Counted from the stretch's first letter, positions 22,976 to 34,902 are shown. The stretch: DNA of 64,000 nt from Phycomyces blakesleeanus NRRL 1555(-) (GCF_001638985.1 NW_017265134.1:1116001-1180000); one strand, 5' to 3'. The notes: generated by a model not told the origin, from the letters alone. A program made the numbers and translations.

Positions 22976-25900
22976 AATTTTTTTTCATCTGCGATTAAAG
23001 TTTAGGACTGCGCTTTTTGTCAGTCTTAGATGTCCACGTCAGAGCAAACGTGATATGGCTATATATTCTTTTTATTGTGTTTGTGTAACTGTTCTAAGGT
23101 AGAGTAGACAGCTAAAAATATTGAATTAAATTACTAGAGAAGATGGCTTTTTCAAAGTAAAGCAAAGTAAAGCAAAGAAGTAAGGAAAGGTTCGGTATTG
23201 ATCGGTGTAGTAATAACTCTCAAAGTGGAGTACAAGTTTCTATAACGCCGATTTGTAGGTTACTCTAAGCTGGTCTGTGCGCTTCTTGTACGAGAACGTA
23301 AGAAAAAGCTTTCTTCTTTTGCCCATACACAGGTGAACGCAAAAGGTACCCAACATCCGCCATAAAATTAGTCGACGTATATTTCAAAGTAATATCAAGC
23401 AGCAAGTAAAAGGCAGAAAATAAAGAAATAAGTATATATATATATGTATATTATCGTGATCTCAACAGAGTAGGTGGCGGGATTCTGAATTCCAGGTTGG
23501 GTTTTATTGAAATGAGGTTATACCAGTGGTTCAAAGTGTCAAGGTGATTTTTCAAGAGAATGAGTGATATATATCAAATGTTTAGGAATTATGGTGCAGA
23601 AAACAGCAGAAACTTATAGCAGAATTAATGGTTAGCTAGAGATAGAATGAGAGTTGTTATCTTCAATAGAAAAATATAAAATACTTGAGACTCTGTTAAG
23701 GATTAAACAAAAAAAAAAATAGCTTAACTTCACATTCAGCTTGCACAATACCAATATTGACTTGTTTATCAGTATAGTTAACTGATTGAAAATCTTAATG
23801 TCTTTTCTGCAGAAAAAAACAGTTTGGTGCTTTGCTGGGCTATACAGTTAATTCTGTATTGGTAATTCTACCTACAAACAGGTGAAGCAGTTGCTTCAGC
23901 AGAATTTATATTTTATAGAGAAATACTTAACGCGATAATATTAATCTCTCTCTTTATTAAATAATAAGATATTTCTTTCTCTCAGAGCTTTTTCTTTTTC
24001 CTCTGCTTTTAATTAATTAGTGTTTTGATACTTAAAAAATGTTTGTAAAACTTAAACTTGTTATCTTTTAATATTGCCGTATTTTATGGACTACATATAT
24101 ATATATATATCATTTGTACTGTTGGTGTATGGAAACTTATTATATAACTAACTAGACAAATGTGTTGGTAGATAGGTATAAAGGTAAACATATTAAGTAT
24201 ATTGACCACTTAATCGGTGTCCCGTAAATACATAAAAACAAGGTTTTGATTTCAAGTATTTGTTCATTGTCATTTTATATTCGCTGTTCTGATTTTTGTG
24301 TATGTATCCCTAAAGTCAAATGCGAGTTGGGCGATTCAAGCTGTAAGCAAGAATTAGTGGGGACATATTATACCTTATATATCTATTTATATGATTTATC
24401 TTAAAAAATAGTGTATAAGAACTGTGCTGGTTACAGAACATCAAAGTTAATTCCCAGTTCAAAGGTTGCTTGTGAACTTTTGTTTGTAAATGTGGTATAC
24501 ACACCACAATTGAGTGAAGAACAGGCTCCACAACCAAACACTGGTTCCTTCTTGCTAATGAACCCTACAAGCTAACAATATCCGGAACTGTTACACACCA
24601 GGCACACGTACACTACACACTCATACAGTGTAAACCAACCATTACACAACAGGGATTTGAATTACAGGGATTTTAATAGTAGCAGATATAAACAATATTA
24701 TTTTGTCTCTAATAAATAAAACTCTCACAGTATCTAATTTTCCATATATTGAGAAACTAACCCATAAACAATCCCGAACACCTCAGTAAACATAAAGAGA
24801 GTATGCTTTTTATTGCTAACACAAGCTATTTTGGGGGTCTTTTTTTATTCCTTATGTATCACTCAAAGATGAAAGAGATTTTTCAAGATTGAATTTTTTT
24901 ATATGATCTATAGCATTGTATGTTAGTGCTTCCCCAAGACGTATGCTGCAAAAGCGCGATGCTGTAAAACCAATGAACTTGGTGCAATAAATAAGGATCC
25001 AGCAACATATTCCTTAAATTTAGTTTTTTTCTTTATATATCAATATCATACATATATCATATTCTCAAAAGTCATATTTATAATCAATATTACTATAGGC
25101 ATAGCATTAATACTGATTATACAAGAGATACTCATTACATTACAAACATCAATATATGGAAAAAATCTATGAGTTTTTGAAATTACTTTTTTGAATTTGG
25201 AAAAACTAGCAGCTCTTTTTGTTAACAGTGTCGAATTCTTACCAATGTTGGAATATTTTCAATCGTATATTGTTGTTATGGAACTGTATTTTAAAAAAAA
25301 ATACAAACAATAATCTTGAACGCACAATGGATTGTGAACTACTTTTGCTTGTTGTTTTTTTTAAAGAGAAGAAAAATAAATTACTATAGGAAATGACTAA
25401 GGATTCCAAAATCACTATTGGAATCACCACTTATTTCCTATAGTATAATTCAATTATAACCCCTGATAAGTATTCAAATGATAGTAAAGAGATGCTTTTA
25501 CCATAAAATAAATTTTCCTGAGGATTAGGATATTAATCCCAACAATATAACATGTGACTTGGTAACTTGAACTCTACATTTATATATATATATATATATA
25601 TATATAGGTGTGTATATGAGATATATCATTTGATACCTTAAACGGAATACATCACTACTAATGACTCGAAGGCATATATTGGTTATCTTCTTTGACTTTT
25701 AATAGCACCATGGTAACCAAAGAAAATATTCTCTGGTAAAAGTTAAGTTAATTTTTTTTCTAACCCAAAAGTTTAAGCCATAATGCCTCATTAATTTTGT
25801 GGTCACCAAACAGGATATTTTGGTGATTTTAGTGAGTGTGTTATACATGCCACAAGTGTATAAAAATTAAGCTTGTATCTGAGATATCATATGACAGGCA

Positions 25901-27132
25901 GAACAATGACAGATTGTCAAACAGGGTCTCCCAAAAAGAAAAATTACATATGAGAAATATGGATTTTCATAAATAGCATCTTTTTTGTTGTTGTTTTAAA
26001 TAAGATGATATACTTATTTTAAAACTAATTAATGTCACCATGTTCCTCTTGTTTAATGTAAATAAAATACAAAATACAAAAGAGGGGGGAGTGAAAGGGA
26101 TTCAGGGTTGAGCGTAAAAGTGCTTCTTGGGAATATAAACTCCAAAAATAGGCTGTGCAATGGTACACGCCTGATCTGCAATTTTTTTTAATATATATAT
26201 ATTTGTATCTTTGTATACAAGGTTACCACTTTCACTGGCACAAATACAAGTACAAAAAAGAAAGAAGTAACTTTAGCTTTCAAAACCAAAGATCAATTGT
26301 ATCTTTAAATTATACAATTGTGGGCTCTACCAGGATTATTAGTTATCTGTGCGCCCAAAATCATTTATGGCGTGGGCTATATATATATATATATATTTAT
26401 TTTATTTTTTTTAAAAAAAAAGATCTTCTAGTGTGAGAAAAATGTATTTGGGAATAAGATTAGATTAACATACCCTGTGATCAATACACAACCATAAATC
26501 TAATATCCAAATGGATTACCAAGCGATGTATGTATTTAAGAATTAAATGTGCCCTTTATAGTCTTATCAATATATACATATATATTATCTGTTGTTATTC
26601 GTTTATGCAGTCAAAACAACCACAACTCCTTAATTATTAGACTCGATTTGTGCTTTTCAGAAAACTTAAAAATAAATAAAGAAAGAGGGAAAAGAAGAGC
26701 TTGATCTAACAAGATTATAACGGTCTGAATGAATCTATTAAATAAGTATTTGATCTACAGTAATAAGCATTTTGACATGTGTAATCTTATTCAGTAAGGA
26801 GAAAAAGTTATTAAAGACATGTATGTATAAAAGGTTACTTTTTTCTTGGTTTCCTTCTTGTTTCAAAACAACATATAACAGCATATTAGAGTCAAGGCAA
26901 TAATTTCAAGTTTCCTTGGGCATGCAATACAAAAAAAAACTTTTTTTTCTTTAAAAATAATTCAAATTTATATACACATTTCACAAATCAACAGAAAACA
27001 TAGATTTTTTTTGTAAAGTCGTTTTTGCTGTATATTATAAGTTTTGCAAAAAGATCACAAATGAACCATGCGCGATCCTAAACTAGACACCAATAATAGA
27101 GTGTTGGCTACCTTTCAACAGAAAGGAATCCT
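22976..27132. other. Long gene-free AT-rich tract
   Basis: Four kilobases without a recognisable coding region. Visible items: an imperfect tandem AAAGCAAAGT near 23150-23190, several (AT)n tracts (23433, 24095, 25580, 26380), and the hairpin at 25382-25445 listed separately. Confidence 0.5.
25382..25445. repeat. Two-tier perfect hairpin
   Basis: Outer arms of 13 bp (TACTATAGGAAAT, 25382-25394, and its exact complement 25433-25445) enclose inner arms of 8 bp (GATTCCAA at 25402-25409, TTGGAATC at 25418-25425). The arms are separated by 7-nt internal segments on each side. It may be a tiny MITE remnant or a structured RNA. Confidence 0.8.
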
Positions 27133-27768
27133 TTAGGCACCCTTGGGGGCTTCCTTGTCTAGAAACGGTAAAAAAAGATGGTCAGTCGCAGTCATAAAGA
27201 AGTCACAACAAACACAAAAGAACAAAAAACTAATAATACTTACAGGACAAAGCGTGCTCCTCACCCATGGCGGACACGACAGAGACCAACAACTCCTTGC
27301 CATCCTCGAACTCCTCCTCCATCTGGGTACCGACCTCATTCTCAGGGAGCTTGACATCATCCTTGGTGGAACCGTCAGGCAACATCAAAGACAAGAAACC
27401 GTCATCAATGTTGAGGAGGGCGTACTCCATACGGACAACGTTGGGGACATCCATGTTGTGGGTGGAGGGAGAGAGATCCTCGAGCTTCCTGTTAGGGCAT
27501 AATTATTAGTAGACTGCAATTGTTATGGTATATTTGTTTTTTTTATTGAAATGACAACTTACTTCTGGGTGAAGATGTCAATGGCAACCAAGTGAACCTT
27601 GGCGTGACCGTGCTTGCCAGTCTTGGAGGTTGACATCTCGACAATCTTACAGGGACGACCCTTGATGACAACGTGTCCACCCTTTCTCAAGGCAGAGCAC
27701 TGCATGGGGTAGGTCAAAGAGGAACCGGCGTCGGCGCTCTCGAAGGTGTGGTCGTGATCGTCGGACAT
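27133..27768 (-). CDS. EIF5A: Translation elongation/initiation factor eIF5A
   Basis: Exons 27563..27768, 27244..27488, 27133..27158 (158 aa, normal length). eIF5A relieves ribosome stalling (for example at polyproline) and stimulates termination. The hypusination loop [12 protein letters not shown] is intact, with the modified Lys at about residue 52. It is followed by [13 protein letters not shown] and an OB-fold with the family segments [12 protein letters not shown] and [14 protein letters not shown]. The last exon encodes only eight residues (KEAPKGA after a split Tyr) before the stop. Introns are GT-AG and in phase. A leader intron directly precedes the ATG. It is the only intact gene in a 17-kb transposon-rich tract. 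Confidence 0.96.
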
Positions 27769-27770
27769 GC

Positions 27771-27846
27771 TATATAGGCAGTTGGATAAGTCTTTAGGCT
27801 TGGGTTGAACGCGTTTGGAAAAAGTGCCATTGAGACTGGGACTTAC
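27771..27846 (-). other. Probable 5'UTR intron of eIF5A
   Basis: On the minus strand, TTGTAAA|GTAAGTCCCAG starts and TGCCTATATAG|C ends a 76-nt candidate intron. The acceptor sits one base before the eIF5A ATG. Leader introns are common in highly expressed fungal translation genes. Inferred from splice consensus only. Confidence 0.6.
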
Positions 27847-29389
27847 TTTACAAGTAGGCAAGGTTCAGGGAAGAAGGAATGCGCTGGTGTGGCGTTTGGC
27901 TAGTTTTTATATAATTTTTTTTTTCTATTGATTTTTTTTTTCCTTGTGGTGACATCGAGCAAAATTTTTTTTTTCTGACGGAGTTTAGGTTTTGGGGATG
28001 TGATTGGATGGCCGGCATCTTACTGGACTAGGTACGCAAGAAAGAGGGGAGAGAAAAGTGCTATGAGAGGATGAATGTTTCTTGTTTTGGTATTATAAAG
28101 GAAAAATAGTCACGCAGTCACAGTTAAAGGGCAAAGACTTAGGATTTTATCAAATGGCCAGAGGTAAGATTGTTTCAAAATCAAACGAGATATAGGCTGG
28201 GCGAAAAATGAGCTTCTCAAAGAAGAACAAAAGCTCTCCAAATTTTCAATCGAAAAAAATTTGGAAGTCGATCTAGCCGTGTGTCATGCTCTTGATATAC
28301 GTTTTCCTTTCAATTCGAAAAATCTCGGAAAGTAATTCCACACTGACCTTCAAAGAACAAGCTGTATATAACCTTTATTATAAAATGATAATAATTTACG
28401 ATCAGTTTCCAAGAGAAAAATACGGTGTACAATAGTGAGACTATTTTCCGGTTCGGACATGAGCAGTCTGTCCGTAGGAAGAGACGTAGTTTTTGCTCTA
28501 ATCTACAAGTTGCTGTAACATATACAGGGAGTAGGATAAGAAACATGGTCACTGACCATCTAAGTAAGCTCAGTTCTTTTTCTTTGTTTTGTTGTAAGAG
28601 AGTTTCTTGAGAGATCCCTGAGTGAGGATTGAGAAATAAAAGTACCGCTTCGGTAAGACTTTAGTTGACAGCACTGAGTCAAAAACTGAAGACTGGCTAC
28701 CACTATAGAAAATGGCAGCTTTTAGTAAACTAAAATTATTTTCAGCAAATACTATTTATGAGATTTCAGATTACTTTACGCCTAATCCAATCAACTGCTT
28801 TAAAAATAACAAGTTCTTACCTATTTCAGCTACCTATATCTCTTTTTATAATAAATTTGTACAATACAATTCGTAAGATTTCAGATTATTTTTGCAAATA
28901 ATCCAATCAATTTTTTTTTAGTATGGCAAATCTATGCCTTCTTTAGGTATCTCTATTCTTATAATTAGTTCAACAAATGCACAGCTTTATATTGGAACTT
29001 TACGGTTTTTATTTATCAAAATAATAGAAGTTAAACATGAAGAAGTAAGCAAAGAAGAAGTACTAATTTATATGATACTTAGTAGCAATTTAAACTATGA
29101 ATTTGATATATGATATATATAAATCTACTGCTATGTGCTATTTTCTACCTTTTTTATTTTTTAAAAAAACAGTTATTTTTTAAATATTATGATATTGATG
29201 AAGGCATGCATATTGCTTGATTGATTCTTTTTATCAAAGAGTATACACCTTTTCTGTGTTGCCTTTTTTATGTCTGCTTCCTACTTCTTTAAAATCCAAA
29301 ATAATGATAAATGAATATCACCCTAAGAACTGCTTATAAGATTTCTCAGGATATTTGTAGGCAGTGTTATGAAATATGATGTAAACCGG
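27847..29389. other. eIF5A promoter and gene-free tract
   Basis: The first 300 bp hold T-runs and an inverted CCAAT (ATTGG near 28004) suited to eIF5A expression. An isolated MARG-coding first-exon-like sequence lies at 28154 (see findings). Beyond that lies a diverged tandem duplication of about 120 bp: 28738-28857 and 28858-28975 share AAGATTTCAGATTA and AATCCAATCAA at the same spacing. No intact gene is seen. Confidence 0.45.
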
Positions 29390-29550
29390 ATTCAGGAGGG
29401 GGGTTTGTTACCGAATGGTAAGCTATTAGATTTGAATAATTTTATTGTCTTTAATTCTTGTACTGGGTTGAAGAAGTTGGGAAAAGGATATTGTGCATTA
29501 ACTGCAAAAACACAGTGGCGTAAAACATGGGATATATATAAAAGAGAGAG
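29390..29550 (+). repeat. Decayed interspersed repeat, copy 2 (coding remnant?)
   Basis: Partner of 19969-20150. It is open for about 62 codons (LLPNGKLLDLNNFIVF, KKLGKGYCALTAKTQWRK). The two copies agree best in GGTAAGCTATTA and in the TGGGAAAAGGAT...GCAAA region. No recognised domain. Confidence 0.45.
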
Positions 29551-29825
29551 AAATTGATGCTTGATTAAAATTTGGGTATAAAACATACTTTAAGCCCTAG
29601 AAAACTTGCAACAATCTCACTAAAATCGCCTTTTTTTTTTCTGTGGGGTAATCTATATTAGTGACTTTTAAATCTGTATTGAATCCCAGAACGCTTTATT
29701 CATCTCTGTAGAATACTCAGTTGCCATCCAGAGAGCATTGTATCAGTGTATGCTGCTACTTAATTTTTATTAGTAGTTCGACATTTTAATTAAAGGTAGA
29801 ACATAATCATAATTAATCAGAGCGC

Positions 29826-29848
29826 GAAATGTTGTCCCTCAACATTTC
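29826..29848. repeat. Perfect 9-bp stem-loop upstream of Fanzor-like relic
   Basis: GAAATGTTG, loop TCCCT, CAACATTTC. It lies about 150 bp before the first recognisable codons of the relic at 29990. Prokaryotic IS605 ends carry subterminal hairpins, but no such role is established for eukaryotic Fanzor elements. Confidence 0.7.
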
Positions 29849-29989
29849 TTTTCAAAGCATGTGACAAAGACATGAAATGCAAACTTGAAAATGACATCTG
29901 AGAATTCAGCAAAAGAAAATAAGGTTTTAAAGAGAAAGTATCCAACGTATACATTGCAAAAGAGTGCATTCTTTACTTTTTTTTTTAGT

Positions 29990-31990
29990 TCTAGATACAA
30001 ATCTAGATGACCAAGAAGTGGCTACTTTAGCAGCACCTAATCATTCTACTCATATTGCTTCGACTCGTACCGGTTCCAGTTCACCTAATCATATAACATT
30101 TTCAGTACCTCCTCTGACACACCTATGAAAGTACAAAGACAAATAAATAAACAACATGTCTTGGAAGAGCTCAGGCTACAAACAAATCCCAATAAACTAA
30201 AACTATGCCAATCTTGTAACCAAAGTACTCATTCAAGAGCAAGCAGAAAACTATACCCTGAAAGAAATATAAAAAACGAGGTCTCGCATAATGCTGATAA
30301 AAAGATAAAAAACCTTTACAATCAAGAGTCCTCTGAAAAAGATATGTAGAGATGCAAGGCTAGTTGGATATGCTACCAAGGTCATACATGTGAGTTCCCT
30401 ATTTGCCAATTTTTTTTTAAAACTTGATTGTGGTGATGAAGATATACTGATCATTGACCACAATTTTTACAAATGCTATGTTTGTAGTTTTGTCCAGGAA
30501 TGCGAAAACGGCTTCCAGTTATATCCAACAATATTTCGATGAATTTAAAGAGACGTGCGAGATAGACGGATATATCCTTAAATCATTGAAGTCAATAGGA
30601 TATTTGTCTACTTTTTCCATTACTTCTAGGAAATATGAAGTCTTGGTTTGTAATCGTGTTTGCAAAAATCATAAGAGAAAAGAAGCATACTTTATTTTCT
30701 GGAAAACCTCTCCTGCAAGTCATCTGAACTCTATTGTAGTTGGTTAATGGTGAGCTAAAAGAAAGTTATTTTCTATTATATTTACGGCCAAAAACTAAAG
30801 AAAATATCGGCATGGTCGCCTGTAAGACCTGGACAAGACAGAACAAGACAGAACAGGACAGAACAAGGAAGAATAACTGGCAAGGGTACTAGGTGCTTTC
30901 ACAAGACAAGACAAGACAAAAAGACCAAAGTCAGAGCGGACAGAAAGAGTTAGGTAGAAACACAAATAATTGAATATAGTTTATTGTTTGAATTGTTAAA
31001 GGTATATACACTGTTAGAAAATAATGTAAAGCTATATAATAAACGATATAAAATGACACTTGTATGTATTTGTGGAAGCTGTTGGAGAACGTCAGAACTT
31101 GTCATGACACCGTCGTCTATTGAAGAAACAGATGGCCGCAAGGAAATTACCAGCAACATCAATACGTCGTGGTCGCGTTATCAGCCAATAGATTCTGAAT
31201 CCAATACCTTGTATGTCCAGCCTCATATAAATTTCAAATGGCTTCACTTTCTTCAAACAGAAGCTGAGAAAAAAGCTCTTATCACTGAAGAAGTACCGGA
31301 AACGGTCACTTATAAAGCATACGTGTATCGCAAACTCAAAGAGCTTTCTTTTGCCGCGTCGTTGAACAGAAAGAAGTTTAGTTCTTTACAATAACAAATC
31401 CTTATATATATTGACAGCAATCAACCTCTAATATTCGGGAAGAAGCTCCAAAAGATTCAATCGTATAAGTCGACAATTTCGAACTTTGTCAACACCGTAA
31501 AGGCAAGGATAAGAGATGGTATTTTTTGTTCTGTCAAGTATACCGATAAACGTGGATAGCGCCTTTTTTCTCTTCCGCCTATTCATTCGTTTCAAAGGAA
31601 ATCGGTTCAAATTGACGCTCAAGCATTTTGGAAACTAGCAAAAGAATATGGAATTGAAGATTATCCTAAAGGCTTCAAGAACGAGGAAATGTTGTTTAGT
31701 TTTTATTACAAGCTTTTCGATTTCTCCAAAGTTAGCTTTAGAACCAGAAAAAGCCTTTCTAATGGCAGAAAAACATTCAAATAAATCGTTACCAATGACT
31801 TTTAATAGTATTTCAAAATCAAACGATTAATATTAGAAACGTTGTATATTCTGATGGTTATCCAATATCGTTTCTGTTCTCAAAAGTCACAAAGAAAAAC
31901 AATTATAATGCCTCCCAAAAAAAAATACGTTGATTTTTCAACATACATAAAAGCGCAGGTATAGCCACTCAATTGATACAATTAGTCCAA
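29990..31990 (+). pseudogene. Probable Fanzor-type ORF, N-terminal part, heavily decayed
   Basis: Discontinuous plus-strand coding islands in different frames. About 29995-30125 holds LDDQEVATLAAPNHSTHIAS. From 30125 comes a zinc-knuckle-like CQSCNQSTHSRASRKL. About 31050-31394 holds HINFKWLHFLQTEAEKKAL and VYRKLKELSFAASLNRKKF. About 31610-31790 holds DAQAFWKLAKEYGIEDYPKG and KLFDFSKVSFRTRKS. About 31830-31900 holds NVVYSDGYPISFLFSKVTKK, which resembles the TDGxxxSFxFxK strand that precedes RuvC-I in Fanzor proteins. No RuvC motif follows before the Tc1 element at 32341. Stops and frameshifts separate the islands. The family assignment rests on pattern memory of the last island and is moderate at best. 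Confidence 0.4.
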
Positions 31991-32340
31991 AATAAAGTCC
32001 AATTAGATGTTCTGTTGTTGTTCAAGGCACCCTTTGGATTTAGTTTACTATATGACCTTTTGGCTGTATATCTACTAAAGTCTCCTGATATAATTTAGAT
32101 AGTAACAGGTAGAAAAACTAAATATTCCTGTTTTGAGAGCTTGTAACAAATCAATTGTTTATTAAAGAATGATTTTGTAAGCTTGATATCTAGGGATATT
32201 AGCCTACTATATAATTGAAGTATTGGGTTCATATTTAACATGCAGTAATTAGTTTTAAAGAAGGTTTTTTCTTTCTTTCTTTCTTTGGGATCTCAATTAT
32301 GATACATGCAAAAAATATATATATAGCCTTGATATATATA

Positions 32341-33687
32341 CAGTGAGGGGCAAAAAGAATCGCCTTTTTTTTAAAATGCCGAAATCAGCAAACGTAATAG
32401 TTTTTCTCTTTTTCTCTTAAATTAACATTTTATGAAATGAACAATCAAACCGAATGCACAAAAAAGATTACTAAGATTTCCACCAATGGACATAAAAACA
32501 CGGATAATACAACTCGTGCAATCATTGTCCATGAGAGTGTTAAGAATGGCACTAGTCAGGTTGACATTGCCAAAAAAGTAGGCGTAAGCAAAGACGTGGT
32601 GAAGCGTGTTCTTCAGAGCTACAAAAAAACTGGCTCGCATATGGCTGCACCACGACCTGGTAGACCTTTAAAGTTGAATGAGAGAGACAAAGAGGAATTA
32701 TGCTTCAGATTAGCCGTGATCCAACACAGCTAATGAGTACCATTGCTAGAACCTTGCCCACACCAGTTTCTGTAAAGACTTTGAGAAAGTTTCTTCGCAA
32801 GGCTGGAATATACTCTCGAAAGATGATTCCGAAACCAAAGATTTCGGAAATCAATCGTAAAAAGCGATTGCAATGGGCTAAGGAACATCTGCACTGGAAA
32901 ACGACAGATTGGAATTCCGTCATCTAGTCTGATGAGTCAAAGATCAAGCTCCACGGAAGTGATGGGCGCCGGTGCGTTCTCAGGCCAAACGGCAAGGGCT
33001 TTAAGCCCAACTTTGTCTCGCCAACTGTGAAGTTTGGAGGTGGCTCCATTATGGTCTGGGGGTGCTTCTATGGAAAGACTGTCGGAGTTTTAGACGTTGT
33101 GCCTGGAAATATCGATTCCAAGAAGTATGTTGCAACCTTGGAAAGAGCCTACTTCCCTTCTTTAAAGGCATTCAAAGAGAAAGATAGCTGGAGAAGATTT
33201 CAACTGCAAGAGGATAACGCTAGCTGCCATGTGAGTGCGCTGACAAAAGAATGGAAGAAAAAAAACAAGGTGAAACTTTTGGGCAGCTGGCCACCTCAAA
33301 GTCCAGACTTGAATCCAATCGAGCATCTCTGGGCATATCTCAAGCGTAGAGTGCGTATGAACAGATACAACCTGTATAGCATTTACCATTTGAGACATGC
33401 CGTAATAAGGGAATGGAAGTTAATCCCCCAGAAGTATTTGCAGAGTTTGGTCCGGAGCATGAACAGAAGATGTCAAGCTGTAATAGATGCAAATGGTCAT
33501 AATACCAAGTACTAAAATAAAGACTCTTCTATAAAATAATAAGAACAAGTGCTTTCAACTTTAATTTGAAGTAGTTTGGGAGCTGTAAGTGCTGTATTTG
33601 CTTCTTTTCTTTAAGCATGAAAAATAGATATATTTTGGAGAACAATCGGGATCTTAAAAAAAAGGCGATTCTTTTTGCCCCTCACTG
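32341..33687 (+). mobile_element. Tc1/mariner transposon (1347 bp, DD35E spacing)
   Basis: Perfect 34-bp terminal inverted repeats beginning CAGTGAGGGGCAAAAAGAAT (32341-32374 and complement 33654-33687), flanked by TA on both sides (32339-32340, 33688-33689). It carries one transposase gene with inactivating lesions (next entry). The intact ends could still be mobilised by a source of transposase elsewhere in the genome; that is inference. Confidence 0.95.
32437..33515 (+). pseudogene. Tc1/mariner transposase, frameshifted and with an in-frame stop
   Basis: The N-terminal part (ATG 32437) has the paired helix-turn-helix (SQVDIAKKVGVSKDVVKRVL) and the GRPR-like linker (PRPGRPLKLN). A frameshift at about 32695-32705 moves the reading into a second frame (MLQISRDPTQLM...). 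A TAG at about 32926 then interrupts it just before the first catalytic Asp (SDESKIKLH). The second Asp is in QEDNASCH and the Glu in SPDLNPIEHLW. I count 35 residues between that Asp and Glu, one more than the classical 34, as described for the DD35E (Traveler) group. Reading continues to the stop at 33515. All catalytic residues are present but the gene cannot be translated whole. Confidence 0.92.
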
Positions 33688-33689
33688 TA

Positions 33690-34902
33690 TATGATTATAA
33701 CCATTTGAAAAGTTGGGTAGCTGAGTATGTCTTTTAAACAATTACAAGTTAATAACCTAATTATCTAACTAATATTTTTGCATAGCTATATTAAAGACCA
33801 AAATATTTTCTATGCCTTTGTGATCTTATTATGCAGATGTATTTGGTGGCTTTAAAGAAGCTGGATTTGTAGGTAACGTTTTTTTTTTTGGATAAATCCG
33901 AATTTTATAATGGGAGTTAAGGAGAGTAAATTGTTGTTAGGAGTATTACAATGATAGGATAAGATCATTTTGAGGCTAAATAGATGCCTATAATGATCCA
34001 GAAAATATATATATATAAAGTGTTATCTTCAGCATGGTTATTTCATTAACGACACTTACAAGAGGTTGAAAATATGTATAGGTCAGAGGGACGTCCTAAC
34101 GCACTATGCTAGGAACTGATTAAAGAGAAAGAGGAGCCCGAGAAAGTATAATTATTTAAATGTATGTGGAAAGAATTGGAAAATCAAAGGATTAATACCA
34201 AAGGTTTAGAGGTGGAACAATAATGCCTCATCAAATGGTGTGTATGTGTGTGTGGAATCTTAAAAGATAAGAAGAATAATTAAAGGCACTTGAAAGTTTA
34301 CATAATGTGCATGGTATAATCAACCTGAAGTTTATCCAGAGGCATTATATATATATATATATATATTACAAGGATTTAATGACATTTCCTATAGATTTTT
34401 TTGCTTGTTTTATACCCCCCTCTTCGTCTTCGTTTTCGTCTTCTTCCTCCTGGATTTGTCCCCTTATTCCTTTGCATTTTTCAATTGTAGACTCTATTCT
34501 CTATGATATATTAAGCCAATTGTATAATAGAAGTGCTGAGCCAACTGACGTATAAAATTGAGAGATAAATTTGGTCGAGTCAAATCTTATTTAAGATAAT
34601 ATTCCTTAATGTACTACGGATATTTCTTTTATACTTCTAATAAAAAAAGTGACATTTTGTTGTCTGGGGTTACATTTCACATCCAATAATTAATTATTTT
34701 ATCCAAAAACGTAGCATTACGTATGCTGAGCTGTGGAAACAATAAGAAGATTAACTTTACGGTGTCACACACAGCCCAAACATTTAAAATATAAAAATAA
34801 ATATAAAAATAAATATAAATAGAAGGACAGAAAAAGCTAATCTATTATCCTCTATTCTTCTTGCTTTCTTCTCTACTTCTCTTTACTTACATTACATAAC
34901 CC
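33690..34902. other. Spacer upstream of P450 gene
   Basis: AT-rich with (AT)n near 34345 and a pyrimidine-rich (TCTTCG)n patch near 34425. Sequence just before 34903 is CT-rich, as common in fungal core promoters. No gene recognised. Confidence 0.45.

Noticed and set aside
30829..30920. ACAAGACAGA-type tandem repeat as a possible CRISPR-like array
   Set aside because: Units are about 10 bp, imperfect and contiguous without spacers; an ordinary simple repeat in a eukaryote.
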